Shown piece after piece: positions 41,648-51,349 of a stretch of 64,000 nucleotides of DNA. The stretch is taken from positions 496,001 through 560,000 of the forward strand of contig JAOSKK010000038.1 of the NCBI GenBank assembly GCA_027493615.1, given 5' to 3'. The stretch is from Verrucomicrobiota bacterium (lineage in GTDB: Bacteria; Verrucomicrobiota; Verrucomicrobiia; Limisphaerales; J093). The position numbers and the translations under genes were made by a program. Within the stretch, counting starts at the first letter, position 1; every line of letters begins with the position of its first letter. A model generated the notes under the pieces. It worked only from the letters and a program-made list of their open reading frames with translations, searched no databases and was not told where the DNA came from.

Positions 41648-44197
41648 CTACTTGGCCCACAGCGTCAGCCCGCGGAGATCCCGGGCGGGGGCAGACCACA
41701 CGCGGCTCGCCAGCCAGCCAAACGCCACGCAGCTCAGCACGCCAACCACGGCGTAGCAGAAGAAGTGGGCCGGCGTGAAGGCCTTCACCCCGACCACCAG
41801 CAACCCGCTGAGGACCGCGCCAATCAGCGCCCCCGGTCCGTGCGATCGGCGGCTGAAGATCCCCAGCACAAAGAGGCCGGACACCGTACCGCCAAACAGG
41901 CTGATGACGGCGATGAACGTCTCCCAGACGGAGCGCACGTCCGATTGCGCCAGGACGAGCGCCGCGCCGGTGCCCGCGAGCCCGACCCCCGCCGTCAGCC
42001 AGCGGGCGAGGCGAAGACAGGCGGCGTCGCTCGTCGTCCGGCGGAACCGGCGATGAAAGTCGGTCACGTAGGCGGTCGCCACGCTGTTGAGGCTGCTGCC
42101 GAGGGTGGATTGGGCGGCGGCGAAGATGCCGGCGACCAGCAGTCCCGCAAAGCCGGCCGGCAGTTCCCGCACGATGAACAGCGGGAAGATGGCGTCGGTC
42201 TGCAGCGTGGGGTCCAGGCGCTCGGGGTGGTGCGCGTAGAAGGCGAAGAGGGCGGTGCCGATGACAAAGAACAGGGCCTGGGCCACCGGCGAGAGCAGGG
42301 CGTTGAGCCAGAGGGCCCGCGCGGCCGTGCGCTGGTCGGCCGTCGTGAGGGTAGCGCTGCACCACGTCCTGGCTGGCGGTGTACGGGAACAGGTTGGCAA
42401 AGAGGCTTCCGACGATGATGATGCCCGCGGCGCCGACCGTGTAGTCGAAGTTCCATGGCACGGTCTCGAAGAACCGCCCGTGGGTGGCCGCCGTGGAAAA
42501 GACGCCGGCCCACCCGCCGTCCACGCGGCCAACGAGCGTGAGCAGCGCCACGAGGGCACCGCCCAGCAGGATGATCGCCTGGGCGGCGTCGGTCCAGATG
42601 ACGGCCTCGATCCCGCCGAGGACCGTGTAGGCGATACACAGTCCGCCCATGACGATGATGCACAGCGACACGTCCAGATTGCTCACCGCCGCCAAAGCCA
42701 GGGAGGGGAGGTAGAGCACAATGGCGATGCGGCCGAGCTGGAACAGGATGAACAGGGCGCTGGCCAGCAGGCGCGTGGCGGTGTTGAAACGGCGCTCGAG
42801 GTACTCGTAGGCCGAGGTCACATCCAGCCGGCGGTAGAACGGCAGGTACACGGCCACGATCAGCGGAGTCAGCAGGAGGTACGAGTTGGCCAGAAACAGG
42901 TTCCACCCCACGCTGTAGCTCTGTGCCGGGATGGCCATGAACGTGATCGAGCTGAGCATCGTGGCGAAAATGCTCAGCCCCGCCGCCCACCAGGGGATGC
43001 GCTGGCCGCCGCGGAAGAAGTCGTTCGTCGTCCGGTTCCGACGCGCGAAGCTCGACCCGATCCCGACCATCGCGACCAGATACAGGACCAGCGTGGCTGA
43101 GTTCAGCCAGCCGAAGCTCGTTCGCGCACGCACGGCCTGGGCGCTCCACACCTCGGGCGAGCGCCGGCCCGGGTGCGTTTCACCACTCAGCACGTTGAAA
43201 CGGCCTCGCCATTCGACCCCAGGCGCAGTGACCCGCGGGGCGGGCAGGTCGCCAAACGGCACCCAGGTGTCCGTAATCGTGTGATAGGCAAGCGCTGTCG
43301 CCGAGAAGCCCGGGTGCCGCTCCGGCGGCTCGAACCCGACGGCCGCGCCGGTGTCGCCGCCCAGCACCACGAAGTGTGACTGGCCGATCGTCAGCGCAGG
43401 TGACGGCGCCGCCACGGCGGGGTGGGGGAGGTCGGCAAGGCGTTTCCAGCCCGCGCCCGGGGTGAACCGGTAGGCATCCCGCAGGTAGGCTCGCACGGGC
43501 TTGCCTTGGGCGTCGCCGGACAGGCTTGCGCCACTCACCAGGTGGAAGGCACCGGACTGTACGGCTGCCACCGCCAGCATGCGGGCCGGACCCGGCCACG
43601 GCTCAAGCTCGCGCCACGCGGAGCCGGGTGGCGCCAGGTCCAGCGCCCAGAAAATGTGCAGGGCGTTGGTGGCGTCGGGACGGACCAGGCCACCGGCCAC
43701 ATAGACGGTGTTGCCCAGCCGCGCCGCACAGGCATGGGCCAAGGGTTGCGGCAGCGGCGGGAGGGGCTCGACCGTGAGGCGGTCGCCCGTCCAGCGGAGC
43801 AGGAAGACTTCGCGGTGATGTTCCTGCGCGTCGCTGCCGCCGGCACAGAGAACGCCCTCCGGTGTGGACGCCGAAACCCCGTAGGCCAGCGGGCGAGGAA
43901 GTGTGAAACCAGTCCGCCAGGTGTCGGAGGGTTGGTCAACACGAAGACACGATCGCCAGACCTGCGTCCGCCGTCCCAGGGCATCGCTTCCGGGAAGTTC
44001 GCGCCCCCGGCGACCAGTAGCGCACCGCCACTCGTACCGGCGAAGGGGCCGGCGAAACCGACGGCGTCGGGCAGCGAAGGAAGCTGGGTCCAGCTCAACC
44101 CCGGTCGTGGGTCGTCGGCGTTCGTTGCCAAGGTGCCGGCGGACAGGATGCCCACGAGCAGACCAAGGCAACGGCCGGGGATGAAGCGGGAGGGCAC
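41648..44197 (-). CDS. NanM-like mutarotase fused to SSS-family sodium/solute symporter
   Basis: One polypeptide of about 850 residues. A signal peptide (CLGLLVGILSAGTLA) precedes a kelch beta-propeller similar to NanM N-acetylneuraminate epimerases: WTQLPSLPDAVGFAGPFAGT, LLVAGGANFPEAMPWDGG, RPLAYGVSASTPEGVLCAGG, LPQPLAHACAARLGNTVYVA and WKRLADLPHPAVAAPSPA. At about residue 370 it passes into an SSS transporter with SATLVLYLVAMVGIGSSFA, TTNDFFRGGQRIPWWAAGLS, IFATMLSSITFMAIPAQSY, FYRRLDVTSAYEYLERRFN, VLGGIEAVIWTDAAQAIILL and later helices to 41648. Frame breaks are near 43905 and 42350. The neighbouring nanA makes sialic acid the likely substrate: the propeller would mutarotate it in the periplasm, then Na+-coupled uptake follows. 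Confidence 0.84.
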
Positions 44198-44206
44198 AGC
44201 TCAGGT

Positions 44207-45145
44207 TCAGGTGTGCACCTCGTGTGAGAGAGGCTCGGCTTCCCGCAGGGGGAAGCCGACGAATTCGAGTTCCCGCCGCAGGGCTCCGAGCTCGTCGCCC
44301 GTGAGTGTGCGAAGCGGGGGACGCACGGGCCCGCACTCGAGTCCGATGAAGCCCATCATGGCCTTGCCGGCGGGCAAGCCACCATGACGAATCATCACCG
44401 CGATGATCTGGAGGGCGGTCCACTGGTGGTGGCGCGCCGCGGCCAGATCGCCGCGGGCGAAGGCGTTCCACAGCCGGTGATACACGGGCGCCATGTAGTT
44501 GTAGGTGCTGCCCACGGCGCCCGTCGCGCCCAGGGCCAGGGCAGCCAGGAGGATTTCATCGCGGCCAAACAGCAGGTTGAAACGGCCGCCCTCGAGGTGC
44601 AGGCATTGGCTGAAGCTCATCAGGTTCTCGTCGGTGAACTTGATGCCGGCCAGGTTCGGAATTCGGCGGGCCGCGAGCGTCAGAAACTCAGGCATCGGCA
44701 GGTGGACCCCGGTCATGACCGGGATGTGATAGAAGTAGAACGGCAACTCGGGCGCCGCTTGGGCCACCCCGGCACAGAACTCGACCAGTTCCCGGACCGA
44801 TGCCGGCCGGAAAAAGGTGGGGCCGTGCGAGGCGATGGCGTCGGCGCCGGCCCGGGCGGCGTGGGCGGCGAGGTGGCGGCTCTCGTCGAGGCTGTTGTGG
44901 CCGACATGCACGATGACCGGGAGGCGTTTGGCGGCAGCCTTCACCCAGCCATTGGCCACCCGCTCACGTTCCGCGGTCGTGAGGGAAAGACCTTCACCCG
45001 TGGTGCCGCAGACAAACGCGCCGCTGACACCGGCGGCCACGAGGCGATCGGCTTGCGGCCCGATCTGTTCCAGGTTCAGCGACCCATCGGGATGCAGGGC
45101 GGTGAACGGCGCGGCAATCAGGCCGGCGAGTCTCGGCGTTGTCAT
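44207..45145 (-). CDS. nanA: N-acetylneuraminate lyase (DHDPS/NAL family)
   Basis: Class I aldolase of 312 residues that splits N-acetylneuraminate into ManNAc and pyruvate. It starts at the ATG at 45145 (MTTPRLAGLIAAPFTALHPD). The pyruvate-binding loop is FVCGTTGEGLSLT, the catalytic Tyr lies in LPFYFYHIPVMTGVHLPM, and the Schiff-base Lys in IPNLAGIKFTDENL; the sequence then reads FNLLFGRDEILLAALALGAT and GSTYNYMAPVYHRLW. YHIP and the TGVHLPM stretch favour NAL over dihydrodipicolinate synthase. The stop is 9 bases before the mutarotase-symporter start, indicating an operon. The frame is intact. Confidence 0.86.
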   Translation of the reverse strand: MTTPRLAGLIAAPFTALHPDGSLNLEQIGPQADRLVAAGVSGAFVCGTTGEGLSLTTAERERVANGWVKAAAKRLPVIVHVGHNSLDESRHLAAHAARAGADAIASHGPTFFRPASVRELVEFCAGVAQAAPELPFYFYHIPVMTGVHLPMPEFLTLAARRIPNLAGIKFTDENLMSFSQCLHLEGGRFNLLFGRDEILLAALALGATGAVGSTYNYMAPVYHRLWNAFARGDLAAARHHQWTALQIIAVMIRHGGLPAGKAMMGFIGLECGPVRPPLRTLTGDELGALRRELEFVGFPLREAEPLSHEVHT

Positions 45146-45484
45146 CGGGTGTCTGGCGTGTGGTTCGCGCGCGGCCCCGTCGAGCCCGGGCGAATCGAGG
45201 CTGCTCGCGCGGCGCGCTGAGGGAAGCGAGGGTAAGCGGCGTCGCAGGAATCGCAAGCTTCTGGCCCTTGGGTCCGGACCCTTCGCACCCTCCCTATGCT
45301 TTGCGTCACCTCCGGCCCCACGAACGACTGCTGCGTTACGCAAAGCGCCGCTGCAAGTCGGCGCACTCCAAACGCTGCGCGGCCGCGCAACGCTCCGGTC
45401 CTCGTGACAGCGTCTGGAGTGCGGGCGGTTGACCGCCGCTTTGGGGTTGTCGGGCCCCAGACGGTTGCCCGAAGCTGTGTCGCC
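45146..45484. repeat. Gap with a family-3 repeat
   Basis: Between divergent nanA and the DUF5107 gene. At about 45347-45430 AAAGCGCCGCTGCAAGTCGG and CGGCGCACTCCAAACGCTGC recall the 35217 and 58900 copies, mirrored by CAGCGTCTGGAGTGCGGGCG. No promoter or gene could be made out in the rest. Confidence 0.6.
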
Positions 45485-47162
45485 GTGATCCACATCACTC
45501 ACACGCCCCGTGTCCTGCCTTATCACCGGCCGTTGCCGCTGACCCGACTTCCGCTGCTGTATCATCGGGAGCATCTCTTTCCCTATGCGAGCTACGGCGA
45601 GACGGGAGGCGACGGCAGTCGAGCGCGCGTTTCGCTTCGTGGTGCTCGAGAATGAGGCGCTGCGCGTGGCGGTGGCACCGGAGCTGGGGGCGGGTTTACA
45701 GCCTGTTCGACAAGCGGCTCGGGCAGGAGATCCTGTTCCGCAATCCGGTGGTGAAGCCGGTGCGGATCCTGCCCATCTGGGCATTCCTGTCGGGCGGCAT
45801 CGAGTTCAACTTTCCCATTGCGCATTCGCCGACCTCGATCGCGGAGGTCGGCTGTGCCACGGGGGTCAGCGGGGACTACGGCTGGATCCGGGTGGGTGAG
45901 CGGGAGGCGCGAACGGGCATGGAATGGGTGGTTGAGTTGGGGCTGTTCGAGGATCGCCCGCTGCTGATCCAGCGCACCGCGTTGCGCAACCAGTCGGGGG
46001 GCGATCACCCGTGGATGATGTGGACGATTGCGGCCGTGCGCTCCACGGCCGACACCGAATTCGTGCATCCGCCGCACCGGGTGCTGGTGCACGACCATCG
46101 CGTGGTCGAGGCGGACTGGCCGGGCGAAGGGCTGAACTGGGATCGGAATTACCGCGAGATGACGGCGCTGTTCTGGAAGCCCGGCAGCGCGCCACACTTT
46201 GGCGCCTTTCACCACGATCTGGGGTTCGGCCTGATGCACCTGGCGGATCCGGCGGCGTTGCCGGGGAAGAAGGTGTGGACTTACGGCCACGGGCCGCAAC
46301 GAGACTGGGGGCGGGCTACGACGGAAGGTGATCAGTCGTATGCGGAGCTCGAGAGCGGGCCGTTGTTTGATCAGAACGAGAAGCCGGTGTTCCCCGCGGC
46401 CGCGAGCGGCGCTTCGAGGAGTACTGGGTCCCGGTTGCGAGCCGGGACGCCTTCGAGGCGCCCGCGTTGCCGTCCTTGTCGCTGCCCGCCTGGCCCGACC
46501 CTTGGCTGGGTTGGACGCATTCGGCCTGGCAGACCGAGTGGGAGCGCTTTCGCGTGGGGGACGGGCCGTTGCCCAGCTCGACCGTGGTGACGGGTATCGA
46601 GCTGGAAACGGCGCTGCGCCGCGAGGCCGACCGGGGCAACCCGGCCGCTGCCGAACCGCTGGCGCTCTGGCTCGCGTTCCGGGGGCGGGCGGGTGAAGCG
46701 CTTGCCATCGTCGAATCGCGTTCCGAACCAACGGCCCAACGCCTGGCGGGCCTGATTCGCTGGCGGGCGCTGGAAGAGCCGGCCCGGGCCGTCCCGCACC
46801 TCGAGGCGGGTCCGCTCGACGATCCGGTGGCGGTGGGTGAACTGGACGAGCTTTACGCGCAGCTTGGATGGACCGAGCGGCGGGTGAAGTTGCTCGAACG
46901 GGCGCCGGACCATCGGCGGATCGTGGAGCGTCGGGCGGACCTGGCGCTGGCGTTGAACCGACCCGAGGAGACGTTGCGGCTGCTGCGCTCGCGCCCCTGG
47001 CCCAGGGAACACCAGCGCTATGTGCGCACCCGTCTCTGGCAGGCGGCCCAAGTGGCATTGGCGGCGAAAGAACAGGCGGTTGCCGAGGTGCCGGAGGCGT
47101 TGCACGAGGATTCGCTGGCCGAGTTTGGCGCTTACTGGTCGGATGTTCCGGCGGTTCGTTAG
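45485..47162 (+). CDS. DUF5107 domain protein (three frame breaks)
   Basis: DUF5107 family, galactose-mutarotase-like beta-sandwich proteins often followed by helical repeats; their function is not established. The start is probably the GTG at 45485, since the frame there reads LPLTRLPLLYHREHLFPYAS, the usual N-terminal strand of the family. Shifts near 45625 and 45697 lead to RFVVLENEALRVAVAPELG and RVYSLFDKRLGQEILFRNPV. Conserved pieces follow: LSGGIEFNFPIAHSPT, NQSGGDHPWMMWTIAAV, VVEADWPGEGLNWDRNY and APHFGAFHHDLGFGLMHLAD. After a slip near 46405 the frame runs EEYWVPVASRDAFE and then helical, TPR-like sequence to 47162. No signal peptide is seen. The total of about 555 residues is shorter than many relatives. 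Confidence 0.75.
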
Positions 47163-47189
47163 TCCCCCGGCGTCCGAAACCGCGTCAAC

Positions 47190-47450
47190 CCGTAGGCGCC
47201 GACGTGAGGAGGCGGGGGGAAACCTCGAAGCGAGCCGGGGAAGCGGCCTGTCCCGTTTGACCTGCTTGCGGACCAGGAACCACGGCGGGTGCAGGCTGGA
47301 AGCCCGCACCACAGGTTCAGGGAGCGCCTCCCTCAGCCCCATCCCCGATGTTCGTCATCGGCGGAGAAACCAGGACAGGGCGTCCCTCCACCGATCACGA
47401 AATTCTGGGATGGGGGAGGTGACGTGGGTCGCCTGGATCCGGCGGAGGCG
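47190..47450. repeat. Half family-2 repeat and family-1 copy D
   Basis: CGTAGGCGCCGACGTGAGGAGGCG at 47192 has no matching right arm, so it is a half copy. Family-1 copy D runs from about 47285 (GGTGCAGGCTGGAAGCCCGC) through a hairpin at 47341-47412 with a degraded right arm (CACCGATCACGAAATTCTGG) to about 47450. Its right end is read as the last codons of the RecD2-like gene. Confidence 0.8.
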
Positions 47451-49653
47451 TCTGCAGGCGGGCGAGGAGGCCGGAGAACCGGCGTTCGGTGGGGTGGTTC
47501 CGGACCGCGAGGGCGAGGGCCTTCTTCTGCCCCAGCATCACCACCAGTTGCTTGCCGCGCGTCAGGCCGGTGTAGATGAGGTTCCGCTGGAGGAGGAGGT
47601 ATTGCTGGAGGGCGAGGGGCAGGACGACGGCCGGGAATTCCGAGCCCTGGGCCTTGTGGACCGTGATGGCGTAGGCGAGGGCCAGTTCGTCCAACTCGCC
47701 GTAGGCATAGGTGACCTCGCGGTCGTCGAAGCGCACGCGCAATTCCTGTTCGACCGGATCGAGGGCGGTGATCTGGCCGATGTCGCCGTTGAACACTTCC
47801 TTGTCGTAGTTGTTCTCGGTCTGGATGACCTTGTCGCGCACGCGGAATTGCCAGCCGAACTTCGCCGCCATCGGCTGGTCGGGTTGGGCTGGATTCAGCT
47901 CCTGCTGCAGGCGCGCGTTGAGTTCGCGGATGCCCAGCGAGCCCCGGTTCATGGGGGACAACACCTGGATGTCGCGAATGGGGTCGAGGCCGAAGCGGGC
48001 GGGGATGCGGGTCTTGACCAGTTCGAGGAGCGTGCGGGCGATGGCGTCGGGATCTTCGCGGGGCACGAAGTAGAAGTCGGAACCGGCCGGTGCGGCGGTG
48101 AGATCGGGCAACTGGCCCTGGTTGATGCGATGGGCGTTGGTGATGATCTGGCTGTGCGCGGCCTGGCGAAAGACCTCGGTGAGGCGCACCACCGGCACGA
48201 CGCCGCTGGTGATGAGGTCCCTGAGCACCAGGCCGGGGCCCACGGAGGGGAGCTGGTCCACATCGCCCACGAGGAGGAGGCTGGCCGACGCGGGCAGGGC
48301 ACGCAGCAAATGGTGCATGAGCGGGACATCCACCATCGAGCATTCGTCCACCACAAGCAGGTCGGCCTCGAGCGGCTGGGATTCGTTGCGGGCGAAACCG
48401 CTGACGCCGGGGCGGGCTTCGAGGAGGCGATGGATCGTCGAGGCCTCGAGGCCGGTGGCTTGCGCCAGACGCTTGGCGGCGCGACCGGTAGGGGCACAGA
48501 GGAGACACCGGACCTTCTTCGCGCGGAGAATCAAGAGGATGGCGTTGACGAGGGTGGTTTTGCCCGTGCCCGGGCCGCCGGTGAGCACCAGGATGCGGCT
48601 CGTCAGGGCCTGCCGGAGCGCGGCCTGCTGGCTGGGGGCCAGCGTCTTCCCGGTCTTAGTCTCGCACCACGCCACGGCCTTGACGAAGTCGATGGGTGGG
48701 TAAAGCGGCGGCGCGGCCGCCAGGGCCCGGATGCGGGCGGCAATGCCCACCTCGGCGCGCTGGAGATGAGGCAGGAAGAGGAGATCCTGGTCGCCCACCG
48801 TTTCCCGGATCACCTCGCCGGCGGCCAGGGTGCGATCGAGCGCGGCGGTGACGAGGGCGTCGTCCACGAGCAGGAGCTTCTGCGCCCCTTCCCGAAGCGC
48901 CTCGACCGGCAGGGCACAGTGTCCCTGGCCGGTGGCTTCGAGGAGGACATGACTCAAGCCGGCACCGGCCCGCAGCAATGAGTCGAACGGGATCCCAACC
49001 TTCCGCGCGATCTGGTCCGCGGTCTTGAAGCCGATGCCGGGGATGTCGCGGGCGAGGCGATAGGGGTCACTCCGGACCTTCTCGATGGCGTCGGCGCCGT
49101 AGAGGCGATGGATGCGCACGGCACGGCTGGTCGAGACGCCGTGCGAATGAAGGAAGACCATGATCTCGCGCACGACCTTCTGCTCGGCCCAGGCATCTTT
49201 GATGCGACGGCGCCGTTTGGGCCCGATGCCCTCGACCTGCTCAAGCCGGGCGGAGGCGGTCTCGATGACCTCGAAGATCTGCTCGCCGAAGTGCTCGACG
49301 AGCTTCCGGGCGTAGGTCGGTCCAATGCCGCGAACCATGCCGCTGCCGAGGTATTTCTCGATGCCTTCGCGGGTGGTGGGGGCGGTGCTGGTGAGGAGGT
49401 CCGCCCGAAACTGCCGGCCGAACTCCCGGTCCTGGACCCAGACCCCCTGCGCGTTGATCCACTCGCCCGGGCTGACCGAGGGGAGACTGCCGACGACGGT
49501 GACGAGGTCCCGGTGGCCGCGGGCTTTGACCTTGAGGACGGCGAAGCCGTTTTCCTCGTTGAAGAAGGTCACGCGCTCGATCAGGCCTGCGAGCGGTTCA
49601 GGGCTGGGCGAAGGCGGCGGGGCAGGGGCCGTGGTGGAGGGGGCTCGATTCAA
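47395..49653 (-). CDS. RecD2-type ATP-dependent DNA helicase
   Basis: Superfamily 1B helicase of the RecD2/TraA type, about 750 residues, acting alone (no RecB or RecC nearby) in DNA repair. The N-terminal OB-like part has GLIERVTFFNEENGFAVLKV and a helix-hairpin-helix pair (MVRGIGPTYARKLVEHFGEQ, GIGPKRRRRIKDAWAEQK, IPGIGFKTADQIARKVGI). The motor has Walker A LTGGPGTGKTTLVNAIL, APTGRAAKRL, Walker B LLVVDECSMVD, LVGDVDQLPSVGPG, LTEVFRQA and ALAYAITVHKAQGSEFPAVV. The frame extends to an ATG at 49785, but that overlaps the neighbouring gene; I prefer the TTG at 49653. The last 15 or so residues derive from repeat copy D. This is one of the few long intact genes. Confidence 0.88.
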   Translation of the reverse strand: MNRAPSTTAPAPPPSPSPEPLAGLIERVTFFNEENGFAVLKVKARGHRDLVTVVGSLPSVSPGEWINAQGVWVQDREFGRQFRADLLTSTAPTTREGIEKYLGSGMVRGIGPTYARKLVEHFGEQIFEVIETASARLEQVEGIGPKRRRRIKDAWAEQKVVREIMVFLHSHGVSTSRAVRIHRLYGADAIEKVRSDPYRLARDIPGIGFKTADQIARKVGIPFDSLLRAGAGLSHVLLEATGQGHCALPVEALREGAQKLLLVDDALVTAALDRTLAAGEVIRETVGDQDLLFLPHLQRAEVGIAARIRALAAAPPLYPPIDFVKAVAWCETKTGKTLAPSQQAALRQALTSRILVLTGGPGTGKTTLVNAILLILRAKKVRCLLCAPTGRAAKRLAQATGLEASTIHRLLEARPGVSGFARNESQPLEADLLVVDECSMVDVPLMHHLLRALPASASLLLVGDVDQLPSVGPGLVLRDLITSGVVPVVRLTEVFRQAAHSQIITNAHRINQGQLPDLTAAPAGSDFYFVPREDPDAIARTLLELVKTRIPARFGLDPIRDIQVLSPMNRGSLGIRELNARLQQELNPAQPDQPMAAKFGWQFRVRDKVIQTENNYDKEVFNGDIGQITALDPVEQELRVRFDDREVTYAYGELDELALAYAITVHKAQGSEFPAVVLPLALQQYLLLQRNLIYTGLTRGKQLVVMLGQKKALALAVRNHPTERRFSGLLARLQTPPPDPGDPRHLPHPRIS

Positions 49654-49679
49654 GGCCTGGGGTGACGGGCGCGGCGTGG

Positions 49680-50363
49680 TCAGGTGGCCGGACCGGCCTG
49701 GTTTTCGATGACGTTGAGGGCGAACTGTTCGCAAACGGCCCGCACCCGCGCCAGATCCTGGTATTCCGAGCGGAGCATTCTCCATGCGCGCAGGTCCACG
49801 TCAGACGCATCGGCCGGCGTGTCAAAGGCGGCCTCGGCAAACGCCGCGACGGGGCCGGCGGTGGTCATGCCGCGATACAAACGCTCGAAGGGTTGCATGG
49901 CCCGCACCGCTTCCGCCATGCCCGCAGTTTCGACCAGGGCACAGACATCCACGTAGTCCCGCACGGCACGGCGGTCTGAGAGCACGAAACTTTTCACGCG
50001 GATCAGTTCGGCGAGTGTGGGCAGCCAGAGACCCTCACGCTCCACCGCTTCGAGTGGTTCCTGTCGACGCAATTGCCGGATGCCCACCTCGTCCTCACCC
50101 ACCCGGCCGAGGATCAGGACAGGGCGACGCAGCCGGGCGAAGCTGAACCCGGGCATCTCGCTCAAGGCAGACTCGACCTCCGCGAACCGCTCACGGAGGT
50201 AGGGGCTGACGAAATCCACATCCAACGACACGCGGTGCCGGGCATAGAGGGCGGCGGCGGTGCCGCCGACCGCCACGCATGGCAGGAAGAGCAACCGCGC
50301 CTGGACCTCGCGTGCCGTGGCAAGCAACCGGTCGAAGTGCTGTCGGGCCGTGTCGTCGCTCAT
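49680..50363 (-). CDS. AbiEii-like nucleotidyltransferase-fold protein
   Basis: 227-residue protein with a nucleotidyltransferase-like active site, VAVGGTAAALYARHRVSLDV (Gly-Gly, then Arg-x-Ser-x-Asp-x-Asp), as in AbiEii/AbiGii-type and related proteins. Downstream motifs are LPTLAELIRVKSFVLSDRRA and VRDYVDVCALVE, where Lys and Arg-Asp-Tyr-x-Asp match that family's C-terminal helices. It starts at the ATG at 50363, which overlaps the stop of the 86-residue gene (ATGA). AbiEii is the toxin half of a type IV toxin-antitoxin pair, but many relatives have no tested role, so toxin function is not claimed. Confidence 0.7.
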   Translation of the reverse strand: MSDDTARQHFDRLLATAREVQARLLFLPCVAVGGTAAALYARHRVSLDVDFVSPYLRERFAEVESALSEMPGFSFARLRRPVLILGRVGEDEVGIRQLRRQEPLEAVEREGLWLPTLAELIRVKSFVLSDRRAVRDYVDVCALVETAGMAEAVRAMQPFERLYRGMTTAGPVAAFAEAAFDTPADASDVDLRAWRMLRSEYQDLARVRAVCEQFALNVIENQAGPAT

Positions 50364-50620
50364 GGGGTGCGGACCGGGGGGTCCGAGGCGGCGGCCATAC
50401 GGTCAAGCAATGCCAACCACAGCCGGCGCCCCCCAGGCAAGTCGGGATCGGCGTGGCGCAGCAGTCGCGCCAGCAGGGCACGGAGTTCGGCGTCTTGCCG
50501 GGCTGCATGGTAGAGCTCCCACCACTGCTCCTCGGTACCACGCAGGGCCATGTCCACCAAACCCGCGTGGGTCAGGCGATCGCTCCAACGATCCGAGGAC
50601 TTGGACCGAAACGAATACAT
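50360..50620 (-). CDS. 86-residue protein coupled to an NTase gene, unknown
   Basis: Not recognised. The frame starts at the ATG at 50620 (MYSFRSKSSDRWSDRLTHAG) and ends in the start codon of the following nucleotidyltransferase gene. It is predicted mostly helical and acidic/basic mixed: ALRGTEEQWWELYHAARQDA, ELRALLARLLRHADPDLPGG, RRLWLALLDRMAAASD. There is no DNA-binding motif I can name. The coupling suggests a partner or regulator of the NTase-fold protein. It could be an antitoxin-like or helical accessory protein; this is inference from gene order only. Confidence 0.6.
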   Translation of the reverse strand: MYSFRSKSSDRWSDRLTHAGLVDMALRGTEEQWWELYHAARQDAELRALLARLLRHADPDLPGGRRLWLALLDRMAAASDPPVRTP

Positions 50621-50676
50621 GCCATCGCGATCATGCTGCCGGAATCCCGCTCGGCGCAATGTTGGAGATGCACCGC

Positions 50677-51288
50677 CTAACCCTCCGGGGTATCCAGTAT
50701 CAATTGCAGTCGCGCGCGGAGCACGGGCTCGAGCTCCTCCAGCCACGTCGCATCCACCAACCCGACCTCGATCAGGTCGCGGAGGTGGGTGCGGTCCTTG
50801 TCGCGAAACGCGGCGAGCTTCATCCGGACCAGACCCGTCAACGTGACGATGCGGAAGGGACCGGTCGATTCGGACTCGGTGACATCGGGCGATGGCGCCG
50901 GGCTCTCCGCACCGACCTTCTCGCCGGCAAACACCACATGCACGGCCCCCCGAGCGCTCGCGTTGGGACCGTCCAGGAAGAGGTCCAAGCCACCGGGTTG
51001 ACCCAACCTGGATACCCGGCGGTACACGAAGCCGGCCCCTTCCAGCGCCCGGCGCGCCGCGGTCAGGTCGGCCCGGCGCAGCAGGATATCCACGTCCCGC
51101 GTATTGCGCACCGCGGCTTCATCAACCCGCGCCACCCAGGCGGCCACCGCGTTGCCGCCGGCGACAGCGTAAGGAACGCCGGCTTGATCCAGCGCCGCGG
51201 CTGCCCGCCCGAGTCGTTCGCGCACCCGTTCCACGGCGCGGATCATACGCGACCACGAAACGGGCTCAAGGGACGCAGCGGATTTCAT
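50677..51288 (-). CDS. Nucleotidyltransferase-family protein
   Basis: 203-residue protein with a minimal nucleotidyltransferase signature, VPYAVAGGNAVAAWVARVDE then RNTRDVDILLRRADL (Gly-Gly and Asp-Val-Asp). The C-terminal part (VTLTGLVRMKLAAFRDKDRT, HLRDLIEVGLVD) is the Lys plus Asp-rich helix pattern of stand-alone NTase proteins. It starts at the ATG at 51288 and lies 56 bases upstream of the 86-residue gene, so all three genes may form one unit. It is a different subtype from the 49680 protein. Function unknown. Confidence 0.75.
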   Translation of the reverse strand: MKSAASLEPVSWSRMIRAVERVRERLGRAAAALDQAGVPYAVAGGNAVAAWVARVDEAAVRNTRDVDILLRRADLTAARRALEGAGFVYRRVSRLGQPGGLDLFLDGPNASARGAVHVVFAGEKVGAESPAPSPDVTESESTGPFRIVTLTGLVRMKLAAFRDKDRTHLRDLIEVGLVDATWLEELEPVLRARLQLILDTPEG

Positions 51289-51349
51289 GCGGCTCCAGGC
51301 TAGGTGCTCCCGCCGGATTTGGCCAGCGCTCGGTCGGATACCAGGCCAG

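Noticed and set aside
47020..48981. 653-residue plus-strand frame opposite the RecD2 helicase
   Set aside because: Runs through repeat copy D and then antisense to conserved helicase motifs; no family features.
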